NCBI RefSeq assembly: GCF_003201105.1
Contig: NZ_QICJ01000003.1
Location: forward strand, 434,001 to 498,000
Reading direction: 5' to 3'
DNA: 64,000 bases
Source: Dyella sp. AtDHG13
Lineage (GTDB): Bacteria > Pseudomonadota > Gammaproteobacteria > Xanthomonadales > Rhodanobacteraceae
Shown here: one piece after another, positions 34,175 through 43,587 of the stretch
Layout of the letters: every line of letters starts with the position of its first letter
Numbering within the stretch: position 1 is the stretch's first letter
Program-made: the position numbers and the translations under genes
Notes under the pieces: model-generated
Database searches by the model: none
What the model saw: only the letters and a program-made list of their open reading frames with translations
Told to the model about the DNA's origin: nothing

Positions 34175-37060
34175 ATGTCGCGCGGGGCGGCTCTTGATGG
34201 GTATGGGCTGGCGACATCCAACGCGCCGGCCATCGATCAACCCCTTCAAGGCTCCTTCAAGATGCGACATCGTTTGGCCTTCCATATCGCCCTGGCGCTT
34301 GGCGCCAGCCTTCCCGCCGCCGTGCTTGCGCAATCCGCCGCCGCACCGCAGACCACGGCCATCGCACCGATGCCGCTGGCCAAGGCGCTGGAAAATTTCT
34401 CGCACGAAGCGGGCATGCAGATCGTGTATGGCTCGGATATCGCCGATACCGTGCGCAGCCCCGGCGCCGACGCCGGCCTCGCGCCGGAGCAGCAGTTGCG
34501 CCAGCTGCTGGCGGGCACGGGCCTGACCTATCGCTTCGTCACGGCGAACACGGTGTCGATCATCCCGGGAAACGTGGCAGCCAATGCGGGCAACCCGGCC
34601 TCCGCTGCGGTGACGACGGCCGGTAGTGCAGGCTCCAACGCGGCCGCAGACACCGCGAACGCCTCCAGCGGCAACAAGAGCGCGAAGGATCTCGACCAGG
34701 TGGTGGTGACGGCGCGCTCGGGCGTGGACGAGCGCACCAAGGCGCAGACCAGCTACTCGATCACCACCATCGACGAAGACCGCCTGCGCATGCAGAACCC
34801 CACCAGCGTCACCGAGGCGATGAAGTCGGTGCCGGGTTTCTGGGTGGAAGCATCCGGCGGCGAGGCCAGCGGCAACATCCGCGCGCGCGGCATTCCGGTG
34901 GACGGCTTCGGTTCGGTGAACCTGCTGGAAGACGGCATTCCGGTGCAGCACGATCCCGCGCTGGGTTATCTCAACGCCGACCAGGCGTTCCGCCTCGACG
35001 AAACCATCGACCACATCGAAGTGGTGCGCGGCGGCCCGTCGTCCATCTTCTATTCCAACGCACCGGCGGGCGCGATCAACTTCATTCCGCGCCAGGTCGG
35101 CGACATGGCCGAGGGCCTGGTGAAGTACACCGTGGGCAACTACGGCCTCGACCGGCTGGATTTCTGGTACGGCACGCCCATCGGCGATGGCTGGAAACTC
35201 AGCGCCGGCGGCTTCTACCGCCAGGACAACGGCATCCGCCCGCCGGGCTACACCAACGACCAGGGCGGCCAGCTGCGCGCCACGCTGTCCAAGCAGTTCG
35301 AGAACGGCAGCCTGAGCTTCGACATCAAGCGCATGGACGACAAGGTCGCGCTGGACCTGGGCATTCCCATGTACCGCAATGCCAGCGGCGACCTGGTCGC
35401 GGTGCCCGGCTTCAACGGCAACTACGGCACGCTGGCCGGGCCGGAGACTGAGCATATCCAGATGATCCAGGGCAATGGCAGCCTGTACAACTTCGACAAC
35501 AGCCTGGGCACGCAGGTCAAGCGCACGCAGTTCACCACCAAGTTCGACTACAACCTGGGCGACGGCTGGAAGATCGCAGAGGACCTGCGCTACAGCGACA
35601 CCGACACGCAGCGCAACGGCGTGTACCCGAACGCGGTGGAAACCACCGGCGACTTCTTCGCCTCGGCGCAGAAGCGCCTTGCGCAGTACTACCCGACGGC
35701 AGCCGGCATGCAGCTGCAGTACGTGGACAACGGCCAGGCGTTCAACGGCAGCCCCAACAACGGCATGGTCGTGCTGGGCGGCCTGCGCGGCATCACCATG
35801 CCCGTGGACGAACTCACCAGCAACACGCGCCTGCTGCGCAAGTTCGATATCGGCGGCCAGACGCATGACGTGACGCTTGGCTACTACTACGCGCACTTCA
35901 ACCAGAGCTTCGACCGCTATTCGTCCACGGCGCTGCTTACCGCCACCGACAATGCGCGACTGCTGGACGTGGTGGCGGTGGATGCGGCGGGCAACCCGCT
36001 CGGCAAGCTCACCAACGGCGGCATCTACGGCTACGGCTACGAGTGGGCGCATGCCCACGGCACGTCCAATACCAACGCGTTCTACCTGTCGGACGAGTGG
36101 CAGGTCAACGACCAGCTGCGCATCGACGGCGGCGTGCGCTGGGAGCGCGTGAATACCAAGGGCTGGACGGAGTCCTCGCAGACGGTGAACCTGGGCACGC
36201 CGGCCACGTCCAACATCCTCACGGGCAACGGCAAGTACGTGAGCTACGACCACAGCTTCGACAAGCTCGGCTGGACGTTGGGCGCGAACTACCAGTTCAG
36301 CGACCACCAGGGCGTATTCGCGCGCTACACCTCCACGTTCCGCCTGCCCAACCTGAGCTCGTACATCACCTCGCCGACGGCAACGCCGATCACGCAGACG
36401 ATGATCCTGCCGGAGATGGGCTACAAGTTCAGCAACCGCTACATGGATGCGTACGCCACGCTGTTCTACACCAAGTACAACAACGTGAGCTTCAGCAACT
36501 ACGTGTTCGATCCGAACACCGGCGTGTCCACGCCGCAGACCGGCTACGCGGATACCGAGACCTACGGCCTGGAACTGGAGGGCACGTTCTACCCCTCCAA
36601 ATACTTCGACGTGCAGTACACCGCGACGGTGCAGGATCCAAAGTACAAGGGCCTGTCCTACACCACCATCACGGCGGGCCAGCCCGTGCTGCTCAACTAC
36701 GACGACAACCAGTTGATCCGCGTGCCGAAGAACAGCTTCCGCATCGTGCCCGGCGTGAACCTGCTGGACGACAAGCTGCGCCTGCAGATGTCCTACGAGT
36801 ACGAGGGACGCCGCTACGTGGATACGGCCAACTCCGTGGTGCTGCCGCAGTACCACACCATTGGTTTCAGCGCCCGTTACCAGATGACGCCAGAGCTGTC
36901 GTTCTTCCTCTATGCGGACAACCTCAACAACTCGCTGGGCCTCACCGAAGGCAATCCGCGCGCCGGCGAGCTGGACAGCTCCGATGCCGGCAAGGGCGTG
37001 TTCATTGCGCGTCCGTTGCTGGGCCGCTCGTTCCGTGCCTCGGTGATGTACCGTTTCTGA
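34175..37060 (+). CDS. TonB-dependent receptor with STN signalling domain
   Basis: 961 residues, ATG 34175 with GGAGGT 7 nt upstream; the signal peptide proper starts at an internal Met (34262, RHRLAFHIALALGASLPAAV), giving an unusually long N-region if the first ATG is used. An STN domain (LAKALENFSHEAGMQIVYGS, LRQLLAGTGLTYRFV) precedes an Ala/Ser-rich linker, the TonB-box region (DLDQVVVTARSG), the plug and a barrel ending FRASVMYRF. Receptor of the FecI/FecR cassette. Ligand unknown: siderophore or an organic nutrient. The PHP hydrolase gene follows within 75 bp. Confidence 0.9.
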   Translation: MSRGAALDGYGLATSNAPAIDQPLQGSFKMRHRLAFHIALALGASLPAAVLAQSAAAPQTTAIAPMPLAKALENFSHEAGMQIVYGSDIADTVRSPGADAGLAPEQQLRQLLAGTGLTYRFVTANTVSIIPGNVAANAGNPASAAVTTAGSAGSNAAADTANASSGNKSAKDLDQVVVTARSGVDERTKAQTSYSITTIDEDRLRMQNPTSVTEAMKSVPGFWVEASGGEASGNIRARGIPVDGFGSVNLLEDGIPVQHDPALGYLNADQAFRLDETIDHIEVVRGGPSSIFYSNAPAGAINFIPRQVGDMAEGLVKYTVGNYGLDRLDFWYGTPIGDGWKLSAGGFYRQDNGIRPPGYTNDQGGQLRATLSKQFENGSLSFDIKRMDDKVALDLGIPMYRNASGDLVAVPGFNGNYGTLAGPETEHIQMIQGNGSLYNFDNSLGTQVKRTQFTTKFDYNLGDGWKIAEDLRYSDTDTQRNGVYPNAVETTGDFFASAQKRLAQYYPTAAGMQLQYVDNGQAFNGSPNNGMVVLGGLRGITMPVDELTSNTRLLRKFDIGGQTHDVTLGYYYAHFNQSFDRYSSTALLTATDNARLLDVVAVDAAGNPLGKLTNGGIYGYGYEWAHAHGTSNTNAFYLSDEWQVNDQLRIDGGVRWERVNTKGWTESSQTVNLGTPATSNILTGNGKYVSYDHSFDKLGWTLGANYQFSDHQGVFARYTSTFRLPNLSSYITSPTATPITQTMILPEMGYKFSNRYMDAYATLFYTKYNNVSFSNYVFDPNTGVSTPQTGYADTETYGLELEGTFYPSKYFDVQYTATVQDPKYKGLSYTTITAGQPVLLNYDDNQLIRVPKNSFRIVPGVNLLDDKLRLQMSYEYEGRRYVDTANSVVLPQYHTIGFSARYQMTPELSFFLYADNLNNSLGLTEGNPRAGELDSSDAGKGVFIARPLLGRSFRASVMYRF

Positions 37061-37135
37061 CGGCGTTCGACGTCCCGCGCGCCGCTCCGCATGGCGGCGT
37101 GCGGGGCGGTTTCCGTGACCGGATGGAAGACAACC

Positions 37136-38668
37136 ATGATTGAACATGCACGTTGCCCGTACCGCTTCCTTGGACTGGTCGCGATGTGGCTGGCGGTACT
37201 GAGTGTTGCCTGCGCCACCGACGGCGCGCCGGATGTCGTCCTGCATGGCTCGCTGCAGGGCAGCGACAACCACAGCTATCGCGAGGTGCCGTTCGACGTG
37301 CCGGCGGGCGTCAACCGCATTACGGTGCAGTTCGAATACAGCGGGCGCGAGGAGCGCACCACTATCGACCTGGGGCTGGAAGACCCCAGCGGTTTCCACG
37401 GCCAGCAGGGGCTGCGTGGCTGGACGGGCGGCAGCAAGCAGCTGTTCACTGTGGGAGCGATCGATGCCACGCCTTCGTTCGCTCCCGGACCCATCCAGCC
37501 GGGTCGCTGGAACCTGCTGCTAGGCGTTCCGAATATCCGCGCATCATCCAACTCCGCATTCACCGCGAAGATCTGGTTCGGGCATCCCGGCGATCCAGCG
37601 TGGTTGCCGGCCGTGCTCAATCCTCCGCAGCGCAAGGAGCCGGGCTGGTATCGCGGCGACCTGCACATGCATGGCGCGCACAGCGATGGCAGCTGTCCGA
37701 CCCAGAGCGGGGAAGGGAAGGCGCCGTGCCCGCTGGTGTTCACCGTGGAGGACGCATCCCGACGTGGACTGGACTTCATTGCGCTGAGCGATCACAACAC
37801 CGTGTCGCAGGCCAACGACATCCGCGAGCTGCAGCCGTACTACGACCACCTTCTGCTGATCCCCGCGCGTGAGATCACCACCTTCCAGGGGCACGCCAAT
37901 CTGTTCGGCACCATCGAGCCGCTCGATTTCCGCATCGGCAGCAAGGCCGTGCCGGACTGGAATGCGGTGCTGAAGCAGGCGGCGGACCTGCACGCGCTGT
38001 TCTCGATCAATCACCCGATACGCCCCAACGACGAAACCTGCATGGGATGCGGATGGACGCCTGCGCAGCCGGTGGACATGCATCTTGTACAGGCCATCGA
38101 AGCGGTGAACGGCATGGATGCGCTCAGCCCCATCTATAGCGGCATTCCGTTCTGGGAGGCGCAGTTGAACAAGGGGCTGCACCTGACCGGCATCGGCGGC
38201 AGCGACAATCACGATGCGAAGCTGGCCTTGCCCGCGCCGGGCGGAAGCACGCCCATCGGCTTGCCGACCACGGTGGTGCATGCCGAGGAGTTGTCGATGC
38301 GCGCGATACTGGAGGCGATTCGCGCGGGGCATGTGTTCATTGACGTGCAGGGTCGGCCGGGCCGCGCGTTCGATTTCGTGGCCAGCCAGGGCGGCCGCGA
38401 AGCGGAGATGGGCGACACGCTGGCCGCGCCGCGTGGCGCCGCGGTGCAGGTGACCATGCACGCCAAGGGGCTGGATGGTGCACATGCGCAGATCATTGTC
38501 GACGGCAAGGAATACGTGCCGACGGGCGACCTGTCGATCCACAGCGCGGAGCAGGCGCTCTCCTTCGAGTGGCCCAGCGATGGCGGCCGGCACTGGATGC
38601 GTGCCAACGTGCGCGCGGCGGATGGCGCGCTGCTGATTGTGGGCAATCCGGTCTATCTCAACGAATGA
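37136..38668 (+). CDS. CehA/McbA-type PHP-domain metallohydrolase, exported
   Basis: 510 residues from ATG 37136 (GGAAG about 8 nt upstream), with a signal peptide (FLGLVAMWLAVLSVACA). The PHP metal site is clear: GDLHMHGAHSDG, DFIALSDHNTVSQ, REITTFQGHANLFG, FSINHPIRPNDE and GIGGSDNHDA supply the His/Asp ligands. An N-terminal beta-sandwich precedes it. Known relatives (CehA, McbA) are annotated as carbamate or phosphoester hydrolases. It is probably co-transcribed with the upstream TonB receptor, suggesting it processes the ligand in the periplasm (inference). Confidence 0.85.
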   Translation: MIEHARCPYRFLGLVAMWLAVLSVACATDGAPDVVLHGSLQGSDNHSYREVPFDVPAGVNRITVQFEYSGREERTTIDLGLEDPSGFHGQQGLRGWTGGSKQLFTVGAIDATPSFAPGPIQPGRWNLLLGVPNIRASSNSAFTAKIWFGHPGDPAWLPAVLNPPQRKEPGWYRGDLHMHGAHSDGSCPTQSGEGKAPCPLVFTVEDASRRGLDFIALSDHNTVSQANDIRELQPYYDHLLLIPAREITTFQGHANLFGTIEPLDFRIGSKAVPDWNAVLKQAADLHALFSINHPIRPNDETCMGCGWTPAQPVDMHLVQAIEAVNGMDALSPIYSGIPFWEAQLNKGLHLTGIGGSDNHDAKLALPAPGGSTPIGLPTTVVHAEELSMRAILEAIRAGHVFIDVQGRPGRAFDFVASQGGREAEMGDTLAAPRGAAVQVTMHAKGLDGAHAQIIVDGKEYVPTGDLSIHSAEQALSFEWPSDGGRHWMRANVRAADGALLIVGNPVYLNE

Positions 38669-38687
38669 GGCGCGCAAGCGGCCGTGG

Positions 38688-38717
38688 CCGACAGCGTCGC
38701 CGTGTCCTCTCTATAAT
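38688..38717 (+). promoter_or_regulatory. candidate sigma-70 promoter of the FMN reductase gene
   Basis: TATAAT at 38712-38717 is a perfect -10 box; CCGACA at 38688-38693 is a partial -35 at 18-bp spacing. It lies 75 bp before the ATG. Confidence 0.55.
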
Positions 38718-38792
38718 GCGAAGCCGCTCCGCCACGCGGCGGCTTTGGGATAGGGCCGGCTCCGCTGCTTATCCGTCCAGGACACTCTTGCC

Positions 38793-39323
38793 ATGAAGCT
38801 CTTGGCCATTTCGGGCAGCGCACGTCGGGATTCCACCAACACCGCGCTGCTGATGGCGGTGAAAAGTCTCGCGCTCGCGGGCGTGGACGTGTCGGTGTTC
38901 CATCGCCTCGATACCTTGCCCGTGTTCTCGCCTGACCTCGAGGGCGAGCGGACGCCGGCCGTGGTGTTGGATTTCCTTGCGCGCATTGCCGAAGCCGACG
39001 GCATCGTCATCGCCAGTCCCGAGTACGTCCGCGCGATACCCGGCGGCATGAAGAACGCCATCGACTGGATGGTGTCCCGCTTCGAGATCATCGGCAAACC
39101 CATCGCACTCGCCCACGCCTCGCATCGCGGCGATGAAATGCTGGCGTCGCTGCGGGTCGTGCTGTCCACCGTGAGCGATGGTTTCCTTCCTGACGTATTT
39201 CTCAGGGTGCCGCTGGTGGGCAAGTCCGTGGGCGATATCGAAGCGCTGATGCGCGAGCCCGAGCCTGCGTCGCAGGTGGTGGAGTTTCTCTCTCGCTTCA
39301 CTGCCGCCATTCGCGGGATCTAG
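38793..39323 (+). CDS. NADPH-dependent FMN reductase family protein
   Basis: 176 residues with a flavodoxin-like fold. MKLLAISGSARRDSTNTALL holds the FMN phosphate loop, and IVIASPEYVRAIPGGMKNAI followed by DWMVSR is the isoalloxazine-binding signature. ChrR/ArsH/YieF-type proteins reduce quinones, chromate or azo compounds with NAD(P)H. It has its own promoter and stands alone between the PHP hydrolase and the HAD/sulfatase genes. The physiological substrate is not evident. Confidence 0.9.
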   Translation: MKLLAISGSARRDSTNTALLMAVKSLALAGVDVSVFHRLDTLPVFSPDLEGERTPAVVLDFLARIAEADGIVIASPEYVRAIPGGMKNAIDWMVSRFEIIGKPIALAHASHRGDEMLASLRVVLSTVSDGFLPDVFLRVPLVGKSVGDIEALMREPEPASQVVEFLSRFTAAIRGI

Positions 39324-39679
39324 CGCGGCAACGTGGGTGGCTGGCACGCTGCGTTTCGTAGGAGCGTGCGGCGTTGCGCTTGTACAGCCCCGCTGCAACA
39401 GGTCGCTCCCTTCACCGGATTATCACGAACACCCGCCTGTGAGATGGGCTTTGCGTCCTACGCCAGGTTCAAACCACGTAATTTTGCTTAGCGCAGTTAC
39501 GTAGTCTCTCGAATTGTCAGCGTCGGACAAATCCGCGACCGTGAGAATTGTCGCGCATTGTCGGTGCGCGCCTACATCGGGCACAGGGTCGTGCGCGGGG
39601 TCCTTCATGTGTCGCGGCGGCTGCCAGAACGTGGCGGGCGGACGGTCGCGGCGCATTCGAAAACTTCGGAGTGATGTGG
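39324..39679. other. 356-bp intergenic region before the HAD phosphatase gene
   Basis: No gene supported. It contains a GTAGGAGCG-type inverted repeat (listed) and, at 39513-39562, three copies of ATTGTC, the first followed by GACAA to make TTGTC-N7-GACAA. These may be regulator sites for the downstream gene. Confidence 0.5.
39358..39412. repeat. REP-like GTAGGAGCG repeat unit
   Basis: GTAGGAGCG at the left end and CGCTCC (39404-39409) at the right end are inverted, with an inner GTTGC/GCAAC pair. Such GTAGGAGCG palindromes are common intergenic repeats in Xanthomonadaceae and relatives. Confidence 0.6.
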
Positions 39680-40723
39680 ATGTACGCAGCGTATCGGATT
39701 GGCACAAGCAGGACTGGGGAGCAAAAAGCGCGCAAATCCCGTTGGGCATCGCTATGCCTGCTGATCGGGTTTGCCTGGGCTGGCGTGTGCATGGCGGCGC
39801 AGGATCCGCTGCCCTCGTGGAACGACGGCGCCACCAAGCAGAAGATCGAAAGCTTCGTCGAAAAGGTGACCAAGCAGGGCTCGCCCGATTTCGTGGAGCC
39901 CGCCAGGCGCATTGCCGTGTTCGACAACGACGGCACCCTGTGGGCCGAGCAGCCCGTCTACTTCGAGTTCTTCTTCGCGCTCGACCAGGTGAAGGCGCAG
40001 GCACCGCAGCACCCCGAGTGGAAAACCACCGAACCCTTCAAGTCCGCCCTGGCCGGCGACATGAAGGGCATGGCCGCCACGGGTGAAAAGGGCGCCGTTG
40101 AACTGATCACCGCCACTCATTCCGGCATGACCACCAACGAGTTCGCGCGGCGCGTCAATCAATGGGTGTCCACCGCGCGGCATCCGAAGACGCATCGCGT
40201 GTACACAGAAATGGTGTACCAGCCCATGCTGGAGTTGCTGCACTACCTGCGCGACAACGGCTTCAAGACTTATATCGTCTCCGGCGGCGGCCAGGATTTC
40301 ATGCGCGCCTGGGCCGAGGCCGTGTACGGCATTCCGCCGGACCAGGTGATCGGCAGCGAGGGCGAGCTCAAGTACGAGCTTCGCGATGGCAAGCCGGTGC
40401 TGGTCAAGCTGCCCAAGGTCGCCCTGGTCGATGACCACGCCGGCAAGCCGGTAGGCATCGAGCGCTTCATCGGCCGCAAGCCCATCTTCGCCTTCGGCAA
40501 TTCCGATGGCGACCAGCAGATGCTGGAGTGGACGACCTCCGGCGACGGTGCACGCTTCGCCGGCCTGGTGCATCACACCGATGCCGCGCGCGAGTTCGCG
40601 TACGACCGCCAGTCGTCGGTCGGCAGGCTCGACAAGGCGCTGGACGAAGCCGCGGCCAAGGACTGGACCGTGGTGGACATGAAGCAGGATTGGAAGGTGA
40701 TCTATCCCCCTGAAAAACCGTAG
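39680..40723 (+). CDS. exported HAD-superfamily phosphatase
   Basis: 347 residues from ATG 39680 (GGAG 8 nt upstream; ATG 39674 is possible). A basic N-region and signal (RWASLCLLIGFAWAGVCMA) precede a HAD hydrolase with motif I IAVFDNDGTLWAE, motif II in YIVSGGGQDFMR, a lysine in the DGKPVLVKLPKVALVDDHAG stretch and motif IV GNSDGDQQMLEW. The family includes phosphoserine-phosphatase-like nonspecific phosphatases. It lies 97 bp upstream of two sulfatase genes, which suggests a role in phosphate or sulfate ester use. Confidence 0.88.
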   Translation: MYAAYRIGTSRTGEQKARKSRWASLCLLIGFAWAGVCMAAQDPLPSWNDGATKQKIESFVEKVTKQGSPDFVEPARRIAVFDNDGTLWAEQPVYFEFFFALDQVKAQAPQHPEWKTTEPFKSALAGDMKGMAATGEKGAVELITATHSGMTTNEFARRVNQWVSTARHPKTHRVYTEMVYQPMLELLHYLRDNGFKTYIVSGGGQDFMRAWAEAVYGIPPDQVIGSEGELKYELRDGKPVLVKLPKVALVDDHAGKPVGIERFIGRKPIFAFGNSDGDQQMLEWTTSGDGARFAGLVHHTDAAREFAYDRQSSVGRLDKALDEAAAKDWTVVDMKQDWKVIYPPEKP

Positions 40724-40820
40724 CGCAACAGGACGGCGCTACGCTTTTGGCGCCGTCGCGGAATGAACGTTGTGATCCCCGTTGGCTGCTCCGTGCAGCC
40801 ATTGCATACAGGAGGTTCCC

Positions 40821-42491
40821 ATGTTTCGCCCGTGGCAGCGCAGTACCTTGCTGAAATCACTGACGACGGTGGTCACGACGGCCTTGCTCGTCGTGGCGGC
40901 CGTCACCCTTCAACCCCCCGTGGCCAAGGCACAGCCGCCGGCCCAGGACCAGCAGGAATCCTCGTCCGACAACGGCAAGCCGAACATCCTCGTCATCTTT
41001 GGCGACGACGTGGGCATCTCGAACCTGAGTGCCTATTCGATGGGGCTGGTCGGCTACCGCACGCCCAACATCGACCGCATCGCGCGGGAGGGCATGATCT
41101 TCACCGACTACTACGGTGAAAACAGCTGCACGGCGGGCCGTTCCACCTTCCTCACGGGGCAGACGGTGCTGCGCACCGGTTTGTCCAAGGTGGGCATGCC
41201 GGGCGCGCCGGTGGGCCTGCAGGACCGCGACGTCACCATCGCGCAGGCGCTGAAGGGCCTGAACTACGCCACGGCCCAGTTCGGCAAGAACCACCTGGGC
41301 GACCAGGACCGCTTCCTGCCGACCAAGCACGGCTTTGACGAATACTTCGGCAACCTCTACCACCTCAATGCCGAAGAGGAACCGGAGCGTCCGTACTGGC
41401 CGTCGAACGATCCCAACTTCCTCAAGGTCTACAACCCGCGCGGCGTGATCCACAGCTTCTCGGACGGCAAGATCGAGGACACCGGCCCGCTCAACGTCAA
41501 GCGCATGGAGACGATCGACGACGAGACGACGGGTGCGGCCATCTCCTACATCAAGAAGCAGGCCGATGCGAAGCAGCCGTTCTTCGTATGGATGAACTTC
41601 ACGCGCATGCACATCTTCACGCACGTGCGGCCGGAGTACCAAGGCAAGGGCGGCCTGGGCAAGGGCCACGACTACGCCGATGGCATGTGGGAGATGGACC
41701 AGAACGTCGGCAAGCTGCTGAAGACGCTGGACGATGCCGGCATCACCAAGAACACCATCGTGGTCTTCACCACGGACAACGGCCCCAACTTCTTCACCTG
41801 GCCGGATGCGGCGAACTCGCCGTTCCGCAGCGAGAAGGATTCCAACTGGGAAGGCGCCTTCCGCGTGCCGGCGATGATCCGTTGGCCGGGGCACATCCGC
41901 CCGAACACGGTGAGCAACGCGCTGATGTCCGGACTTGACTGGTTCCCGACCCTGGTCGCGGCGGCCGGCGATCCGGACATCACCAACAAGCTGCTCAAGG
42001 GCACCAGCCTGGCGGGCAAGAGCTTCAAGGTGCATCTGGACGGCTACAACTTCCTGCCGTATCTGACCGGCAAGACCAACGTCAGCCCACGCACGGAATT
42101 CTTCTACTTCAACGATGACGCCGAGCTGGTGGCGGTGCGCTGGGATCCCATCGAGCCGGGTGGCGTGCGGCCGGATGCCTGGAAGGCCGTGTTCTGCGAA
42201 CAGCGCGCGGCCGGTGGCCTGCAGATCTGGATGGAACCCTTCACCTGCCTGCGCCTGCCCAAGCTCTACAACCTGCGCATGGATCCGTACGAGCGCGCGG
42301 ACATTGGTCCCACCACCGGCTACTACCGCTGGGAGACCGAGAACGCGTACGTCACCGTCGAAGCCACCATGCGCGCGCAGCAATTCCTGCAGACGTTCAA
42401 GGACTACCCGCCCAGCCAGACGCCGGCGACGTTCACCATCGACCAGGCGGTGCAGAAGATGAAGATGCAATTGCAGAAGGAAGGCAAGTAA
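40821..42491 (+). CDS. arylsulfatase, exported (copy 1)
   Basis: 556 residues from ATG 40821, which has AGGAGG 5-10 nt upstream. A signal peptide is followed by NILVIFGDDVGISNLSAYSM with metal-binding Asp pair. The active-site Cys103 lies in ENSCTAGRSTFLTGQ, a C-x-A-x-R form of the sulfatase signature that needs conversion to formylglycine. FGKNHLGDQDRF and FTTDNGPNFFTWPD are the other catalytic strands. No formylglycine-generating enzyme is in the window. Almost collinear with the second sulfatase downstream. Substrate unknown. Confidence 0.93.
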   Translation: MFRPWQRSTLLKSLTTVVTTALLVVAAVTLQPPVAKAQPPAQDQQESSSDNGKPNILVIFGDDVGISNLSAYSMGLVGYRTPNIDRIAREGMIFTDYYGENSCTAGRSTFLTGQTVLRTGLSKVGMPGAPVGLQDRDVTIAQALKGLNYATAQFGKNHLGDQDRFLPTKHGFDEYFGNLYHLNAEEEPERPYWPSNDPNFLKVYNPRGVIHSFSDGKIEDTGPLNVKRMETIDDETTGAAISYIKKQADAKQPFFVWMNFTRMHIFTHVRPEYQGKGGLGKGHDYADGMWEMDQNVGKLLKTLDDAGITKNTIVVFTTDNGPNFFTWPDAANSPFRSEKDSNWEGAFRVPAMIRWPGHIRPNTVSNALMSGLDWFPTLVAAAGDPDITNKLLKGTSLAGKSFKVHLDGYNFLPYLTGKTNVSPRTEFFYFNDDAELVAVRWDPIEPGGVRPDAWKAVFCEQRAAGGLQIWMEPFTCLRLPKLYNLRMDPYERADIGPTTGYYRWETENAYVTVEATMRAQQFLQTFKDYPPSQTPATFTIDQAVQKMKMQLQKEGK

Positions 42492-42820
42492 GCGAGGGCA
42501 TCCGTGCGGCATGCGTAGGCTGCCGTATCTGCGCAAGACAAACGCCAGCCGTGGATACGGCTGGCGTTTGTTTTTCCACGAATCGCGATGGAGCCTCGGG
42601 CCCGGCATGCTCGGGACCTAAGCCTAATATTTCAGGTAAATCCTATAAGTGCACTCACCGTCGCCTGCTACTTTCGTCACAGCCATCCATGGCGTTCTAG
42701 CGTAACCCTGGGTGGGCACCTCTTGGGGTGTCACTACTCGCTGTCAGGCCGCTTGCATGGCGGGCCCTGCGGTCGGAGCGAGATGCCACCTGAGACTCCA
42801 CTGTGCGGGTAGAAACGGGC
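42492..42820. other. 329-bp gap after sulfatase copy 1
   Basis: Contains the strong terminator at 42539-42575. The rest (42576-42820) shows no gene and no clear promoter; AT-rich AATATTTCAGGTAAATCCTA at about 42628 is the only stretch that might hold one. Confidence 0.5.
42539..42575 (+). terminator. strong intrinsic terminator after sulfatase copy 1
   Basis: A perfect 14-bp stem (42539-42552 with 42557-42570) around a GGAT loop, then TTTTT. It should end transcription of the HAD/sulfatase 1 unit. Confidence 0.95.
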
Positions 42821-43168
42821 ATGACGCCGGTCGAACGATTTCTCAACGTGCTATCCCGGCTGCCTCTGATCAATCGCGCGCTGAATGAACTGGCCGACGC
42901 CTGGGACGACGAGCCGCCGCTCTCCCTGGAATTCGCCATCATCGGCAAGACCCTGGCCGATCGCGGCCTGCAGCTGCAGCCCAACGAGCGGCAGCTGATA
43001 CAGGCCGTCATTACCACCGCCCTGCATATTTCCGATACCGCCCTGCGCCGGCTGGTGCGCGAGGCGCTGATCCCCACCATGCGTGCCCGGGCGAGGCGCT
43101 ACGGTGCCGCGCGCCGCAAGGCCATCGACGCGGCCTTCCTTCCTTTTCCACCGGAAAACGACGCCTAG
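42821..43168 (+). CDS. small hypothetical protein between the sulfatase genes
   Basis: 115 residues from ATG 42821; GTG 42803 is an alternative and neither has a clear ribosome site. The protein is helical and soluble: TPVERFLNVLSRLPLINRAL, then ELADAWDDEPPLSLEFAIIG and LQPNERQLIQAVITTALHIS, ending in a basic stretch (RARARRYGAARRKAID). I do not recognise a family. Good codon usage and a protein-like composition support it as real. It is on the same strand between two sulfatase paralogues. Confidence 0.6.
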   Translation: MTPVERFLNVLSRLPLINRALNELADAWDDEPPLSLEFAIIGKTLADRGLQLQPNERQLIQAVITTALHISDTALRRLVREALIPTMRARARRYGAARRKAIDAAFLPFPPENDA

Positions 43169-43587
43169 CGTTGTCGTGTGACGTTGGTTGCCCTGGTGAG
43201 CTTTCGTCAGCGGAAGCTTCTGCATGCGCAGGCAGGGACGAAATGAACCACGTCCATGGTCGATTCCATTGCGTGGAAGCTTTCCGGATATATCGGCGAT
43301 ATGTCCGATAGCGGCACGCACCCTGCGTGTCCGATGCGGTGATCTTCAAGCCCCGCGCAAAACGCTTACACGACTTTGAGAGTTCAGGCGCTGTTACGAA
43401 AGGCGCGGCTTGGGCAGTCTGACCACCCCTCTTTCCTTCGGCGATCGGCGGGCGCCGTGCGGGCACGGCGACCTATCGATCGTGGCGGCGATGTCATCGG
43501 AATCTGTCCAGCATGTCGGGCACGACGGGGGAGGGGCGCACCGACGTTGGCTGCATGGCGCAGTCAAGCCAAACAAGGAGTATCACC
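43169..43587. other. 419-bp control region before sulfatase copy 2
   Basis: No gene supported. It carries a 23-bp palindrome (listed) and, 7 bp later, a CACGCA/TGCGTG hairpin at 43315-43329. It likely holds a separate promoter for the second sulfatase. Confidence 0.5.
43285..43307. promoter_or_regulatory. 23-bp palindrome, candidate regulator site
   Basis: Arms of 11 bp around a single central G (GGATATATCG G CGATATGTCC plus one flanking pair), with one mismatched pair. It lies about 280 bp before sulfatase copy 2 and is AT-rich compared with its surroundings. Confidence 0.5.

Noticed and set aside
34154-37399. 1081-codon minus-strand frame opposite the STN-type receptor
   Set aside because: Val/His/Arg-rich shadow without recognisable protein features.
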